A stretch of 64,000 nt of DNA, taken from positions 62,001 through 126,000 of the forward strand of contig CANQOP010000002.1 in the NCBI GenBank assembly GCA_947625485.1, written 5' to 3'. Shown one piece after another: positions 8,336 to 16,762 of the stretch. The first letter of the stretch is position 1. The number at the start of each line of letters is the position of its first letter. A program made the translations under genes and the position numbers. The stretch comes from an uncultured Clostridia bacterium. GTDB lineage: Bacteria > Bacillota > Clostridia > Oscillospirales > Acutalibacteraceae. A model generated the notes under the pieces. That model made no database searches. It saw nothing but the letters and a program-made list of their open reading frames with translations, and was not told where the DNA came from.

Positions 8336-10353
8336 GTCCTGCCAAACTGTTTTTCGAGCTCATATCTGCTCATAACAACACACACAGGACGACCGTGCGG
8401 ACAGTAGCGGAGGGAGGGGTCGTCGTCCAGCTTGTTAGCTATATCCATAAGTTCCTCGTCGGTACTTATGTTTCCTCCTTTTATAGCCGCGCGGCATGCG
8501 ACATTATGGTATATCCAGTCCATTTTCTCACTGCGTATATCGTTCTTATTCTGCGCTATGTAACCCGCCATCTCGATTACAGAGCTTTCAACATCGTTAA
8601 TATCAAGATACTGCGGCGCGCTTCTCACAATAAGCGTTCCGTTTCCGAAGTCCTCAACATCAAACGCACACTCTTTAAACATATCAAGGTTATTTATCGC
8701 CGCATCGTAATCTGTTTTGTTTAGAAGAACGGTAACAGGCTTTAACAGCATTTGCGAAAATCCTGCTCCTCTCTCCTTTTTAAGGCGTTCGTAAATCATA
8801 CGCTCGTGAGCGGCGTGCTTGTCTATAATAATAATTTCTCTTTCATTTTTCTCAACAAATATATATGTTTTAAATGCCTCACCGACAAGTCTGAGCTTAT
8901 TTTCAGGTTTCTCGTAAAGCGTCTCAGGCTCTTCATCAGATACCAAATCATTGCTCTTTAAAGTATCTTCTACAGTAATTTGGGGTAAATCGGGAATTAT
9001 GTTTTCTGATTTTAAAACCTCGTTTTTTGAAACAATCGGCTTACTGTCATAGACAATTTCGGTATCTTCAGTTTCTCTTCGTTCTTTAATCTGCTCAATC
9101 TTTTTATTAAGATTTTCCTGCCGTCTTGCGGACTCTTTTGGATAAATATCTGAAAGATTTGCCGGACTGCTGACATTTACAGCTTTTGAAATTATAGATT
9201 TTCCCGACCCGAATACATTATCAAGCTCATTAAAAGGATTTTGTGTATTTTTTTTAGACTCGTCTCCCGGTTTAAAACCCGAGAGTGTGAAAGGCTTAGG
9301 CTTTCGTATATCAGAAAAAGCGTCGTTTCTCGCCTGTCCGCTGAATGTAACTTCCTTACGTCTATCGTTATTGCTGAGGCAGGTTTTTATAGCGTGATAA
9401 ACAGCGTCAAACACAGGTCTTTCGTTTATGAACCTGACCTCAATTTTTGAAGGGTGGACATTGACGTCAATCGCCTCAAACGGAATATCAAGATGCAGCA
9501 CACAAGCGGGATATTTGCCTACCATCACACTACCTTTGCACGCCTCTTCAATAGCCGCCATAGCTGTGACAGATTTAACATACCGTCCGTTTATAAAGAA
9601 ATTCTGCATTCCGCGGTTCGGACGCGCGTTGACGGGCTTTGAAATATATCCCTGAATTTTAATTCCGTCCAGCTCATAATTTACAGGAAGAAGTCCGTTT
9701 GCAAAATCCCTGCCGTATACGGAATAAATTGCTGATTTTATCTTACCGTCTCCCGATGTTTTAAGTACCTGACGTCCGTCTCGGATAAATGTAAAAGCAA
9801 CCTCGGGGTGCGAGAGTGCGGCCTTATCTATTACATTCGCGACTGCGTTTCCCTCGGCTCTGTCTTTTTTTAAAAACTTCATTCTTGCGGGAATATTATA
9901 GAACAAATCTTTAATAATCATAGTTGTCCCTACAGGACAGCCTGCGTCATTAAGCGAAATTTCTTCTCCGCCGTTTATCTCGTAGGACGTGCCTGTCTCC
10001 TCGCTCCTATGTCTTGTGAGAAGAAGAAGCTTTGATACGGACGAAATTGATGAAAGAGCCTCACCGCGAAAGCCCAGAGTAGAAATTTTGTCGAGGTCGT
10101 TTTCAAGCTTTATCTTACTTGTTGCGTGCGGAAGAAACGCAAGCTTTACGTCCTCGCGCATAATTCCGCATCCGTTGTCTGTGACGCGCATAAATGTTAT
10201 GCCGCCGCACTGGATTTCGACGGTTATGTCCGTCGAGCCTGCGTCTATTGAATTTTCAATAAGCTCCTTTATCGCGGATGCAGGTCTTTCTACGACCTCG
10301 CCTGCGGCGATAAGCTCAGCTACGTGCTTGTCAAGCACATTAATGACGCCCAT
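8332..10353 (-). CDS. mutL: DNA mismatch repair protein MutL
   Basis: ATPase and nicking endonuclease that links MutS mismatch recognition to strand removal. N-terminal GHKL ATPase motifs are ENSIDAG, DNGCG and STLGFRGEAL. A long low-complexity linker (about residues 340-470) separates this from the C-terminal dimerisation and endonuclease domain. That domain carries DKHAAHERMIYE, matching DQHA(X)2E(X)4E with Gln changed to Lys, and CPHGRP near the end. The motifs indicate an endonuclease-type MutL as expected in a Firmicute lacking MutH. 673 residues; ATGA overlap with miaA and a short gap after mutS. Confidence 0.97.
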   Translation of the reverse strand: MGVINVLDKHVAELIAAGEVVERPASAIKELIENSIDAGSTDITVEIQCGGITFMRVTDNGCGIMREDVKLAFLPHATSKIKLENDLDKISTLGFRGEALSSISSVSKLLLLTRHRSEETGTSYEINGGEEISLNDAGCPVGTTMIIKDLFYNIPARMKFLKKDRAEGNAVANVIDKAALSHPEVAFTFIRDGRQVLKTSGDGKIKSAIYSVYGRDFANGLLPVNYELDGIKIQGYISKPVNARPNRGMQNFFINGRYVKSVTAMAAIEEACKGSVMVGKYPACVLHLDIPFEAIDVNVHPSKIEVRFINERPVFDAVYHAIKTCLSNNDRRKEVTFSGQARNDAFSDIRKPKPFTLSGFKPGDESKKNTQNPFNELDNVFGSGKSIISKAVNVSSPANLSDIYPKESARRQENLNKKIEQIKERRETEDTEIVYDSKPIVSKNEVLKSENIIPDLPQITVEDTLKSNDLVSDEEPETLYEKPENKLRLVGEAFKTYIFVEKNEREIIIIDKHAAHERMIYERLKKERGAGFSQMLLKPVTVLLNKTDYDAAINNLDMFKECAFDVEDFGNGTLIVRSAPQYLDINDVESSVIEMAGYIAQNKNDIRSEKMDWIYHNVACRAAIKGGNISTDEELMDIANKLDDDPSLRYCPHGRPVCVVMSRYELEKQFGRT

Positions 10354-10376
10354 TTATTTCACTACTTTTCTTAAAA

Positions 10377-12971
10377 TTATATCATACCCTTTAATTCATA
10401 GAGCAAATTCATAGCCTCAATAGGTGTGAGAGTATTCAAATCCAACTTTTCAAGTCTTTCGGTTATCATATTGTCCGTACTCGGCAAAAGAGTGAGCTGT
10501 TCGCTATCGGTTTCCTGCTCTGTGTCTTTTACGGGAATATCCGAGTTTTTACCGCTCTCCAAATCCGCGAGTATTTCCTTTGCTCTGCTGATTATAACCT
10601 CAGGCAGACCTGCGAGCTTGGCTACCTCAATGCCGTAACTGTCGTCAGCTCCTCCGGGGACAATTCTTCTCAAAAAGGTTATATCGTCTCCGTGTTTTTT
10701 TACAGCAATATTGTAGTTATTAACGCCCTCAATAACCTTATCCATAACGGTAAGCTCGTGATAATGAGTTGCAAACAGAGTTTTTGCGCCGAGCTTACTT
10801 TTATCTACTACATACTCGAGTACCGCCCTTGCGATACTCATACCATCGAACGTGGAAGTGCCTCGGCCGATTTCATCCAGGATTAACAAAGACTTTCCCG
10901 TTGCATTCGTAACAATGTTTGCGACCTCGCTCATTTCTACCATAAAAGTGGACTGACCCGATGCGAGGTCGTCTGAAGCCCCGACGCGTGTGAAAATACT
11001 GTCCACAACACCAATTTCCGCAGAAGACGCAGGAACAAAGCTGCCTATTTGCGTCATAAGCACAATAAGCGCAACCTGGCGCATATATGTTGACTTACCC
11101 GCCATATTAGGTCCTGTTATAATCGCTACGCGATTTGCGTTACAATTAAGGTACACATCATTCGGAACAAAAGGAGCACCCTTTAAAAGCAGTTCCACAA
11201 CAGGGTGTCGGCTGTCCTTTAAAATTATATTATCGCTGAGATTGACCTCTGGGCGCGTATATCGGTTATCTGACGCAACATTTGCGAGTGAATTTAAAAC
11301 ATCGAGGGTAGCGACGGCTGACGCGGTTTTCTGAATACGCTCAAGCTGAGACGCGACCTTTTTTCTTATATCGTCAAACAACTGATACTCAAGCGCAACC
11401 GCCTTATCCTTAGCACCGAGTATACGCCCTTCGACAGCTTTTAAGTCCTGGGTTATGTAACGTTCGCAGTTAGTTAGTGTTTGTTTACGGATATATGTAT
11501 CGGGAACCATATTCTTGTAGGAATTGGTAACCTCTATGTAATATCCGAAAACACGGTTGTATCCCACTCTGAGCTTAGGAATACCCGTAAGGCTTCTTTG
11601 CTCCTCTTCTATCTTAGCAAGAATACTCGTTGAATCGTTCATATCCGAGCTGACTTCGTCCAGTTCAGTATTATACCCTGTTTTTATTATTCCGCCCTCT
11701 TTTACAGAAAACGGCGGTTCCTCGACGATGGCTTCGTCAATCATAGTGTAAATATCTTCAAGAGTATCTAAATTCTGATATATATTTCTGAGCATTGATG
11801 AGCTGCACTCGCTCAGAAGCGACTTAATTTGCGGTAATTTTTCGACAGCGCCTGCGAGCGAACGCAGTTCCCGACCGTTAGCCGAACCGTAAACAATTTT
11901 AGTCATTAAACGTTCAATATCAAATACGCCTGCCATTGCCGCAGTAAGGTCAAGTCTTAGAACGGTATCGTTCACAAGCTCCTCGACAGCGCTCTGGCGG
12001 TTTATAATTTTGGTTACGTTTAAGAGCGGCTTTTCCACCCAGCTTCTGAGAAGCCGCTTTCCCATAGAGGTTTTTGTGCGGTCAAGCACCCACAGAAGCG
12101 AACCCCTCTTTTCTTTATTAAGCATAGTCTGGGTAAGCTCCAGGTTTCTCTGAGTGTTAAAATCAAGCCTCATAAACTGATTTTCGGAAAAAATGCTGAT
12201 ATGACCGATTCTTTCAAGTCCGTTCTTCTGAGTATCCCGCAGATAATTTATGAGCGCGCCTAAAGCTGAAACAATAACCGGCTTGTCCTCAATTATTGAG
12301 TACTCGTCTCCGAACTGCGCTTTTACAATATCACAGCACGCCAAAAAAGCAAAATTTTCGTCGGGAAGCATATCGACAGATGTGGAGAGCTTTTCTTTTA
12401 TGAACGGAGCAAGCTCCTTTAACTTTATAATGTCTCCGCCGAGGAGTATCTCCCTGGGATTATAGCTTGTAAGCTGGCTCTTTATCTTTTCAATGCTATA
12501 TTTACAAACAATATCCGTAACATATAATTCTCCTGTAGAAATATCGCAGAAGCAGATACCGACGTTCTTCCCCTCAGCGTATATGCAGGAAATATAGTTG
12601 TTTCTGCTTTCGTCGAGCATACTGCTCTCAATAACAGTACCCGGCGTTACTACACGGACTATATCTCGTTTAACTATTTTCTTGGCTTTTGAAGGGTCCT
12701 CCATCTGCTCGCATATAGCAACCTTATAACCCTTCTGTACGAGTCTCGCAATATATCCCTCACAGCTATGAAACGGCACCCCGCACATCGGGGCGCGTTC
12801 CTCCAGACCGCAATCTCTGCCAGTAAGAGTGAGTTCAAGCTCCTTCGACGCCAGCTTAGCGTCGTCAAAAAACATTTCGTAGAAATCACCGAGTCTGAAA
12901 AAGAGGATTGCGTCCTTATTTTCTTCTTTGATTTTAAGATACTGCTGCATCATCGGCGACATTTCAGCCAT
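10377..12971 (-). CDS. mutS: DNA mismatch repair protein MutS
   Basis: Recognises mismatches and small loops and clamps on DNA as an ATP-driven sliding dimer. The N-terminal mismatch-reading domain has the Phe-x-Glu motif in LGDFYEMF. The ABC ATPase has Walker A GPNMAGKST, followed by STFMVEMSE and Walker B LLILDEIGRGTSTFDG. The C-terminus ends in the short helical dimerisation tail. The track's GTG start overlaps an AGGGGTGA Shine-Dalgarno; ATG 12971, five bases downstream of it, is the better start and gives 864 residues. Partner mutL lies immediately downstream. Confidence 0.97.
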   Translation of the reverse strand: MAEMSPMMQQYLKIKEENKDAILFFRLGDFYEMFFDDAKLASKELELTLTGRDCGLEERAPMCGVPFHSCEGYIARLVQKGYKVAICEQMEDPSKAKKIVKRDIVRVVTPGTVIESSMLDESRNNYISCIYAEGKNVGICFCDISTGELYVTDIVCKYSIEKIKSQLTSYNPREILLGGDIIKLKELAPFIKEKLSTSVDMLPDENFAFLACCDIVKAQFGDEYSIIEDKPVIVSALGALINYLRDTQKNGLERIGHISIFSENQFMRLDFNTQRNLELTQTMLNKEKRGSLLWVLDRTKTSMGKRLLRSWVEKPLLNVTKIINRQSAVEELVNDTVLRLDLTAAMAGVFDIERLMTKIVYGSANGRELRSLAGAVEKLPQIKSLLSECSSSMLRNIYQNLDTLEDIYTMIDEAIVEEPPFSVKEGGIIKTGYNTELDEVSSDMNDSTSILAKIEEEQRSLTGIPKLRVGYNRVFGYYIEVTNSYKNMVPDTYIRKQTLTNCERYITQDLKAVEGRILGAKDKAVALEYQLFDDIRKKVASQLERIQKTASAVATLDVLNSLANVASDNRYTRPEVNLSDNIILKDSRHPVVELLLKGAPFVPNDVYLNCNANRVAIITGPNMAGKSTYMRQVALIVLMTQIGSFVPASSAEIGVVDSIFTRVGASDDLASGQSTFMVEMSEVANIVTNATGKSLLILDEIGRGTSTFDGMSIARAVLEYVVDKSKLGAKTLFATHYHELTVMDKVIEGVNNYNIAVKKHGDDITFLRRIVPGGADDSYGIEVAKLAGLPEVIISRAKEILADLESGKNSDIPVKDTEQETDSEQLTLLPSTDNMITERLEKLDLNTLTPIEAMNLLYELKGMI

Positions 12972-13003
12972 ATCACTCACCCCTTTCCAAGTTTATCCGC
13001 TTA

Positions 13004-13408
13004 TTAACCGCAGCCGCCGCAGGTCGAACAGCTTCCCGAACATGACGGTGTGTAATCAGTAGTCTCCGGGTCCTCACCCTGAGCGCAGTTCTGAAGAATT
13101 GTCATAATACGCGTAGTGATTTGGTCGAATTCCTGCTTAGCGGAATTGTAATCAATCATATTTTGATTAGACATAATGCTTGAATAAACCTTCTGCATTT
13201 CGGAGTTTAGCTTTTGAATTTTCTCGCTGTCCTTATCGGTTTTCTGAGTTTCCGTGTTTATTTGAAGTCTTTTAAGGTTAAATTCCTTAATTAACTCCTG
13301 CAATTCGCTGTCGTTATCAGCGTTGTACTCCGCGTTATGAAGTTTTTTGTACGCCTCTTCCTGCTGAATAAGCTTTCCGAGCTCTCTAGTCATTTCTATA
13401 ATATCCAT
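13004..13408 (-). CDS. ylbF: YlbF/YmcA-family regulator with Cys-rich tail
   Basis: A 134-residue, mostly helical protein of the YlbF/YmcA (Com_YlbF) family. In B. subtilis these proteins form the Y-complex with YaaT, which carries iron-sulfur clusters and affects RNA processing, competence and sporulation timing. The helical core spans about residues 1-105. The C-terminus ends in a tight cysteine run, CSGSCSTCGGCG, a possible metal or Fe-S site. The ATG has a GGAGGAT Shine-Dalgarno. It lies between miaB and mutS in the array. Whether it is the YlbF or the YmcA counterpart is not certain. Confidence 0.82.
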   Translation of the reverse strand: MDIIEMTRELGKLIQQEEAYKKLHNAEYNADNDSELQELIKEFNLKRLQINTETQKTDKDSEKIQKLNSEMQKVYSSIMSNQNMIDYNSAKQEFDQITTRIMTILQNCAQGEDPETTDYTPSCSGSCSTCGGCG

Positions 13409-13420
13409 AGTTATCCTCCG

Positions 13421-14848
13421 TTAAATTATTTTTCCTCTTAAAATCCATCTGCCCGCAGAGGTGACCGCAACATTTTGGAATGTTCCGATAAGCTCTTTGG
13501 GGGCTTCTGTTTCTACAATTATATTGCCCGAAGTGCGTGCGTTTAATATTCCGTCTTTACCTTTTTCGCTCTCGATAAGCACTCTTTGAGTCGTGCCTAT
13601 CATTGAGCTGCAGCGCTTTGCAGCGATTTCCTCCTGAACGTACAATAATTCCTTAAACCACTTTGATTTTTCTGATGAAGGAATCGGGTCGTCCATTTCC
13701 GCAGCCGGCGTACCCACACGGGGAGAGAAAATAAATGTGAAAAGTGAGGTAAACTCTACCTCGCGTATGAGAGAGAGAGTTTCTTTAAAATCCTCATATG
13801 TTTCTCCCGGAAAGCCGACAATAACATCGCTCGTAAGGCTTACATCCGGTATTTTACTTTTAGCGTAGTTTACAATATCTAAATACTTTTTTCGGTCATA
13901 ATGACGGTTCATTAGCTTTAATATTCTGCTTGAGCCAGACTGAAAAGGCAGATGCAAATGCTTACTGACGTGTTTTGATGCGGCAATTGTGTCAATCAGC
14001 TCTCGCGTACAATCCTTTGGGTGAGAAGTCATAAATCTGAGCCAGTAGTCTCCGTTTATAGAATCAATTTCGCTTAAAAGCTCTGAAAAACTCACGCCGT
14101 CTTTTATATTTTTACCGTAAGAATTAACATTCTGACCGAGTAAGGTTATATCCTTATATCCGCTCTCTATCATTTCCTTTGCTTCGGATATAATTATATC
14201 TTTCTCTCTGCTTCGTTCTCTGCCTCTGACGTGCGGAACAATACAGTAGGTACAGAAATTATTGCATCCGTACATAATAGGCAACCAGCCTTTAAAGCTG
14301 CCGTCACGCTTTATCGGTATACCCTCATGCACAAGATTATCATCATTATCGAGAGCATAAACCCTTTTGCCCGTAACAAGCGCCTTATACATAAGTTCGG
14401 GAAATTGGTGGAGCGAGTGCGTACCGAATACCAGACCGACATACGGAAAACTTTGGTAAATTCTGTCCGCTATGTGTTTCTGTTCCATCATACAGCCGCA
14501 AAGAGCTATGAGCGTATCGGGAAATTTACGCTTAAGATTTTTAAGTGCGCCGACATTTCCGAACACCCTGTCCTCCGCGTGCTCGCGAACAGCGCAGGTG
14601 TTAAAAAGAATAAAATCGGCATTGTCAGGCTCGTCCTCAAATTCAAACCCGGCTTTTGAAAGCATGCCCTTAATTCGCTCGCCGTCGGCGACGTTCTGCT
14701 GACAGCCGTAGGTATGTATAAAAGCTATGGGCTTTTTGCCGCGCTTACGTCCCTGCATTATCTCGTATATAAGATCAAGGTACTCGTTCTGCGCCTCGTC
14801 AAAGTCGTTTACGGTACTGTATTTTTCTATCAAGACAAATTGCCCCAA
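13421..14848 (-). CDS. miaB: tRNA-2-methylthio-N6-dimethylallyladenosine synthase
   Basis: Radical SAM methylthiotransferase that converts i6A37 made by MiaA to ms2i6A37. The N-terminal UPF0004 domain binds the second Fe-S cluster via cysteines in HTYGCQQN, NTCAVRE and CGCM. The radical-SAM triad is CNNFCTYC. A C-terminal TRAM domain begins near VLIESEKGK. It is the first gene of the long array. The start is uncertain: the track's TTG 14848 has no clear Shine-Dalgarno, and a second TTG at 14833 follows a GGGG; no ATG lies in frame nearby. Either start keeps the catalytic parts intact. Confidence 0.95.
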   Translation of the reverse strand: MGQFVLIEKYSTVNDFDEAQNEYLDLIYEIMQGRKRGKKPIAFIHTYGCQQNVADGERIKGMLSKAGFEFEDEPDNADFILFNTCAVREHAEDRVFGNVGALKNLKRKFPDTLIALCGCMMEQKHIADRIYQSFPYVGLVFGTHSLHQFPELMYKALVTGKRVYALDNDDNLVHEGIPIKRDGSFKGWLPIMYGCNNFCTYCIVPHVRGRERSREKDIIISEAKEMIESGYKDITLLGQNVNSYGKNIKDGVSFSELLSEIDSINGDYWLRFMTSHPKDCTRELIDTIAASKHVSKHLHLPFQSGSSRILKLMNRHYDRKKYLDIVNYAKSKIPDVSLTSDVIVGFPGETYEDFKETLSLIREVEFTSLFTFIFSPRVGTPAAEMDDPIPSSEKSKWFKELLYVQEEIAAKRCSSMIGTTQRVLIESEKGKDGILNARTSGNIIVETEAPKELIGTFQNVAVTSAGRWILRGKII

Positions 14849-14868
14849 TCTAATTTCATATCTGTAAA

Positions 14869-14897
14869 ATTATAGCACAAAATCTATATTAATACAA
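14869..14897 (-). promoter_or_regulatory. Extended -10 promoter of the miaB-to-divIVA array
   Basis: Minus strand: -35 TTGTAT (14897-14892), a 17-base spacer, and TGC-TATAAT (-10 at 14874-14869), a perfect extended -10. Predicted start is near 14862. The -35 and spacer lie inside a 15-bp inverted repeat. Confidence 0.7.
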
Positions 14898-14911
14898 TAG
14901 ATTTTGTGCTA
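14873..14911 (-). repeat. Inverted repeat overlapping the miaB promoter; possible yunB terminator or operator
   Basis: Perfect 15-base arms tagcacaaaatctat / atagattttgtgcta flank a nine-base loop just after the yunB stop. It could terminate yunB, although the minus-strand tail is TATAATTTT rather than a clean T-run. It could also be an operator, since it covers the miaB -35 and spacer. Confidence 0.65.
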
Positions 14912-14941
14912 AAAATATCTATATTTGGTGCTTATCTTTTT

Positions 14942-15583
14942 TTACTTCACAATATCTGCATAAGCAGACGGAATACCTCCGACTATAACGGTCTGGGCAA
15001 TTTCGTAATCTGTTTTATATTTATATTCCTCGCTGAAATCTGTGCTCACGGAAATTATATCGGTCGTTACTTCGAGAGAGATTTTGTGAAGCGTCTGATT
15101 TACACCGGCACTTTCAAATGTACTTTTTAGTTTGCAATTAACGGAACCCGTAAGCTTAAAGCTTATGTCAAGATCGGGTCCTACGACGTTAATAAGCGTT
15201 ATGTTTGTAAAAGCTCCCATAGGCAGATGGAAAGTGTATAAATCTTCTTTATCAAGCTTTTTCTGAATTTTTTTTATTACCTCTGACTTTATTTTATTTA
15301 CCTTAACGCTATTCTCCGAAATAGACCGTACTTCACCGCTATCGGAATAATTTATGACAGCAATATCATCATAAGTAAAATCGAATTTCTCCAAAACATC
15401 ATTTACCGTGTTGGCTACTATTGCTCCCGAAATTGATTTTGACTGTTTTTTTACATACTTTTTTGAAAAATCAGCCGCGTTCTTTTCAAAAAAAACAAAA
15501 ATTATAACTGTTATTATCAAAAAGATGATAACTATACGTCGTATTTTTTTAAACCGTTTTGACTTTTTAGGTTTACATATCAA
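14942..15583 (-). CDS. yunB: Sporulation protein YunB
   Basis: Member of the YunB family, expressed under sigma-E in B. subtilis and needed for efficient spore formation; the molecular role is not defined. The protein has a short basic N-terminus, one transmembrane helix (about residues 14-32), and an extracytoplasmic domain with the family pattern INYSDSGEVRSI, LPMGAFTNITLINVVGPDLDI and IAQTVIVGGIPS. I start it at TTG 15583. An AGGGGTG Shine-Dalgarno sits just upstream, and the track's longer form would read through the terminator of the preceding gene. This gives 213 residues. Confidence 0.88.
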   Translation of the reverse strand: MICKPKKSKRFKKIRRIVIIFLIITVIIFVFFEKNAADFSKKYVKKQSKSISGAIVANTVNDVLEKFDFTYDDIAVINYSDSGEVRSISENSVKVNKIKSEVIKKIQKKLDKEDLYTFHLPMGAFTNITLINVVGPDLDISFKLTGSVNCKLKSTFESAGVNQTLHKISLEVTTDIISVSTDFSEEYKYKTDYEIAQTVIVGGIPSAYADIVK

Positions 15584-15617
15584 AAAAACACCCCTCGTTA
15601 TAATACACGAGAGGTGT
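15582..15617 (-). terminator. Terminator of the CD1247-like gene, containing the yunB Shine-Dalgarno
   Basis: Minus strand: ACACCTCTCGT / ACGAGGGGTGT with one G-U pair and an eight-base loop, then seven T. The AGGGG of its right arm doubles as the ribosome binding site of yunB. Confidence 0.75.
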
Positions 15618-15645
15618 AAATTTGTGAGAAAAATCAGAAAAAAAT

Positions 15646-16107
15646 TCAATCCACGTCAATCGGGCAGTTATCTTCTTTATTTTCATCATTTTCGTCAGAA
15701 AAGAGACTTGAGAAATCAAATTCGAGTTCATTGCCGCAGTTGGGACAGGAAATTTCGCCCTCGATAAGGGTATCTTCATCAACCACAATCTCCGCGCCGC
15801 AGTCGGGGCACTTTACTTCATAGTCGAAATTATCTTCGTCATCCTCTAAGTCGTCATCGTAATCGTCCTCGGCAAGGAAGTCGGTGAGATCATCGAAATC
15901 TTCCTCAAGCTCTCCCACTTCGTCACGAAGGTCGTCAATTACGTCGCAAACATCATCTATCTCGTCCTGCGTTAGACTTAGCTCGTCCGTAAGGTCATAG
16001 ATAAGCTCAAGCATTTCTTTAATAACCTTTACCTCAGGCTTGCTTTCGTCGAGATCAAGACCGTCTGCAAGTCCTTTGATATAAGCTGCTCTTTCGTTTA
16101 AGGTCAT
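15646..16107 (-). CDS. CD1247-type N-terminal domain protein with zinc ribbon
   Basis: A 153-residue, strongly acidic protein. The N-terminus TLNERAAYIKGLADGLDL matches the CD1247 N-terminal domain seen in Clostridia, usually beside efp. A helical, Asp/Glu-rich middle (about residues 30-95) is probably a coiled coil. A zinc ribbon follows, CPDCGAE...CPNCGNE, with two CxxC pairs, then an acidic tail. Function unknown. The sequence supports a small soluble metal-binding protein; its constant neighbourhood with efp suggests but does not prove a link to translation. Eleven bases separate it from efp upstream; a terminator follows its stop. Confidence 0.75.
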   Translation of the reverse strand: MTLNERAAYIKGLADGLDLDESKPEVKVIKEMLELIYDLTDELSLTQDEIDDVCDVIDDLRDEVGELEEDFDDLTDFLAEDDYDDDLEDDEDNFDYEVKCPDCGAEIVVDEDTLIEGEISCPNCGNELEFDFSSLFSDENDENKEDNCPIDVD

Positions 16108-16117
16108 AATTTACTCC

Positions 16118-16675
16118 TTATGCTCTGCCGAGATACTCCCCTGTACGTGTATCAATCTGGATAATTTCGCCTTCGTTTATAAACAGGGGAACCTTTACCT
16201 CAGCACCCGTCTCAACAGTAGCGGGCTTAGTTGCGTTCGTAGCCGTGTTCCCTGCAAATCCGGGGTCGGTCTTAGTAACCTCAAGTTCCACAAAGTTCGG
16301 CGGTTCAACACCGAATACAGTACCCTTATAGGACAGAATTTTGCATACCATATTCTCCTTAACAAACTTGAAATTGTCGCCGAGAACGGAAGCGTTTATT
16401 GGAAGCTGCTCCCATGTTTCCGTATCCATAAAGTAATAGAGCTCGCCATCGTTGTAGCTGTACTCCATATCCTTTCTGTCAACAAAAGCCTTTGGATATT
16501 TATCATTAGGATTGAATGTTTTTTCTACTACAGCACCTGTAATAACGTTTCTAATCTTTGTTCTTACAAAAGCCGCACCTTTACCCGGCTTAACGTGCTG
16601 AAACTCAATGATAGAAACTACCTGACCGTCCATTTCAAACGTAACGCCGTTTCTGAAATCACCTGCTGAAATCAT
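16118..16675 (-). CDS. efp: Translation elongation factor P
   Basis: Relieves ribosome stalling at polyproline stretches by reaching the P-site tRNA. The 185-residue protein shows the three beta-barrel layout. The tip of domain I reads [10 protein letters not shown], with Lys32 in the position modified in many species. It lacks the Pro-rich loop seen in some lineages. The C-terminus [12 protein letters not shown] is typical. AGGAGG precedes the ATG. It has a strong sigma-A promoter directly upstream and is followed by the CD1247-like gene, which probably shares the message. Confidence 0.97.
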   Translation of the reverse strand: MISAGDFRNGVTFEMDGQVVSIIEFQHVKPGKGAAFVRTKIRNVITGAVVEKTFNPNDKYPKAFVDRKDMEYSYNDGELYYFMDTETWEQLPINASVLGDNFKFVKENMVCKILSYKGTVFGVEPPNFVELEVTKTDPGFAGNTATNATKPATVETGAEVKVPLFINEGEIIQIDTRTGEYLGRA

Positions 16676-16730
16676 AAATTTACCTCCTAAATTTGCGTAA
16701 ATATATTCTTACCATATATTATCAAGAGTT

Positions 16731-16759
16731 ATTATACATAAAAAGCGCAAAAATTGCAA
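16731..16759 (-). promoter_or_regulatory. Sigma-A promoter of efp
   Basis: Minus strand: TTGCAA (16759-16754), 17 bases, consensus TATAAT (16736-16731). It begins only four bases after the pepP stop codon. Confidence 0.8.
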
Positions 16760-16762
16760 GAG

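Noticed and set aside
13421-14848. Plus-strand ORFs inside miaB (14231-14702)
   Set aside because: Shadow frames; no ribosome binding site and no recognisable protein family.
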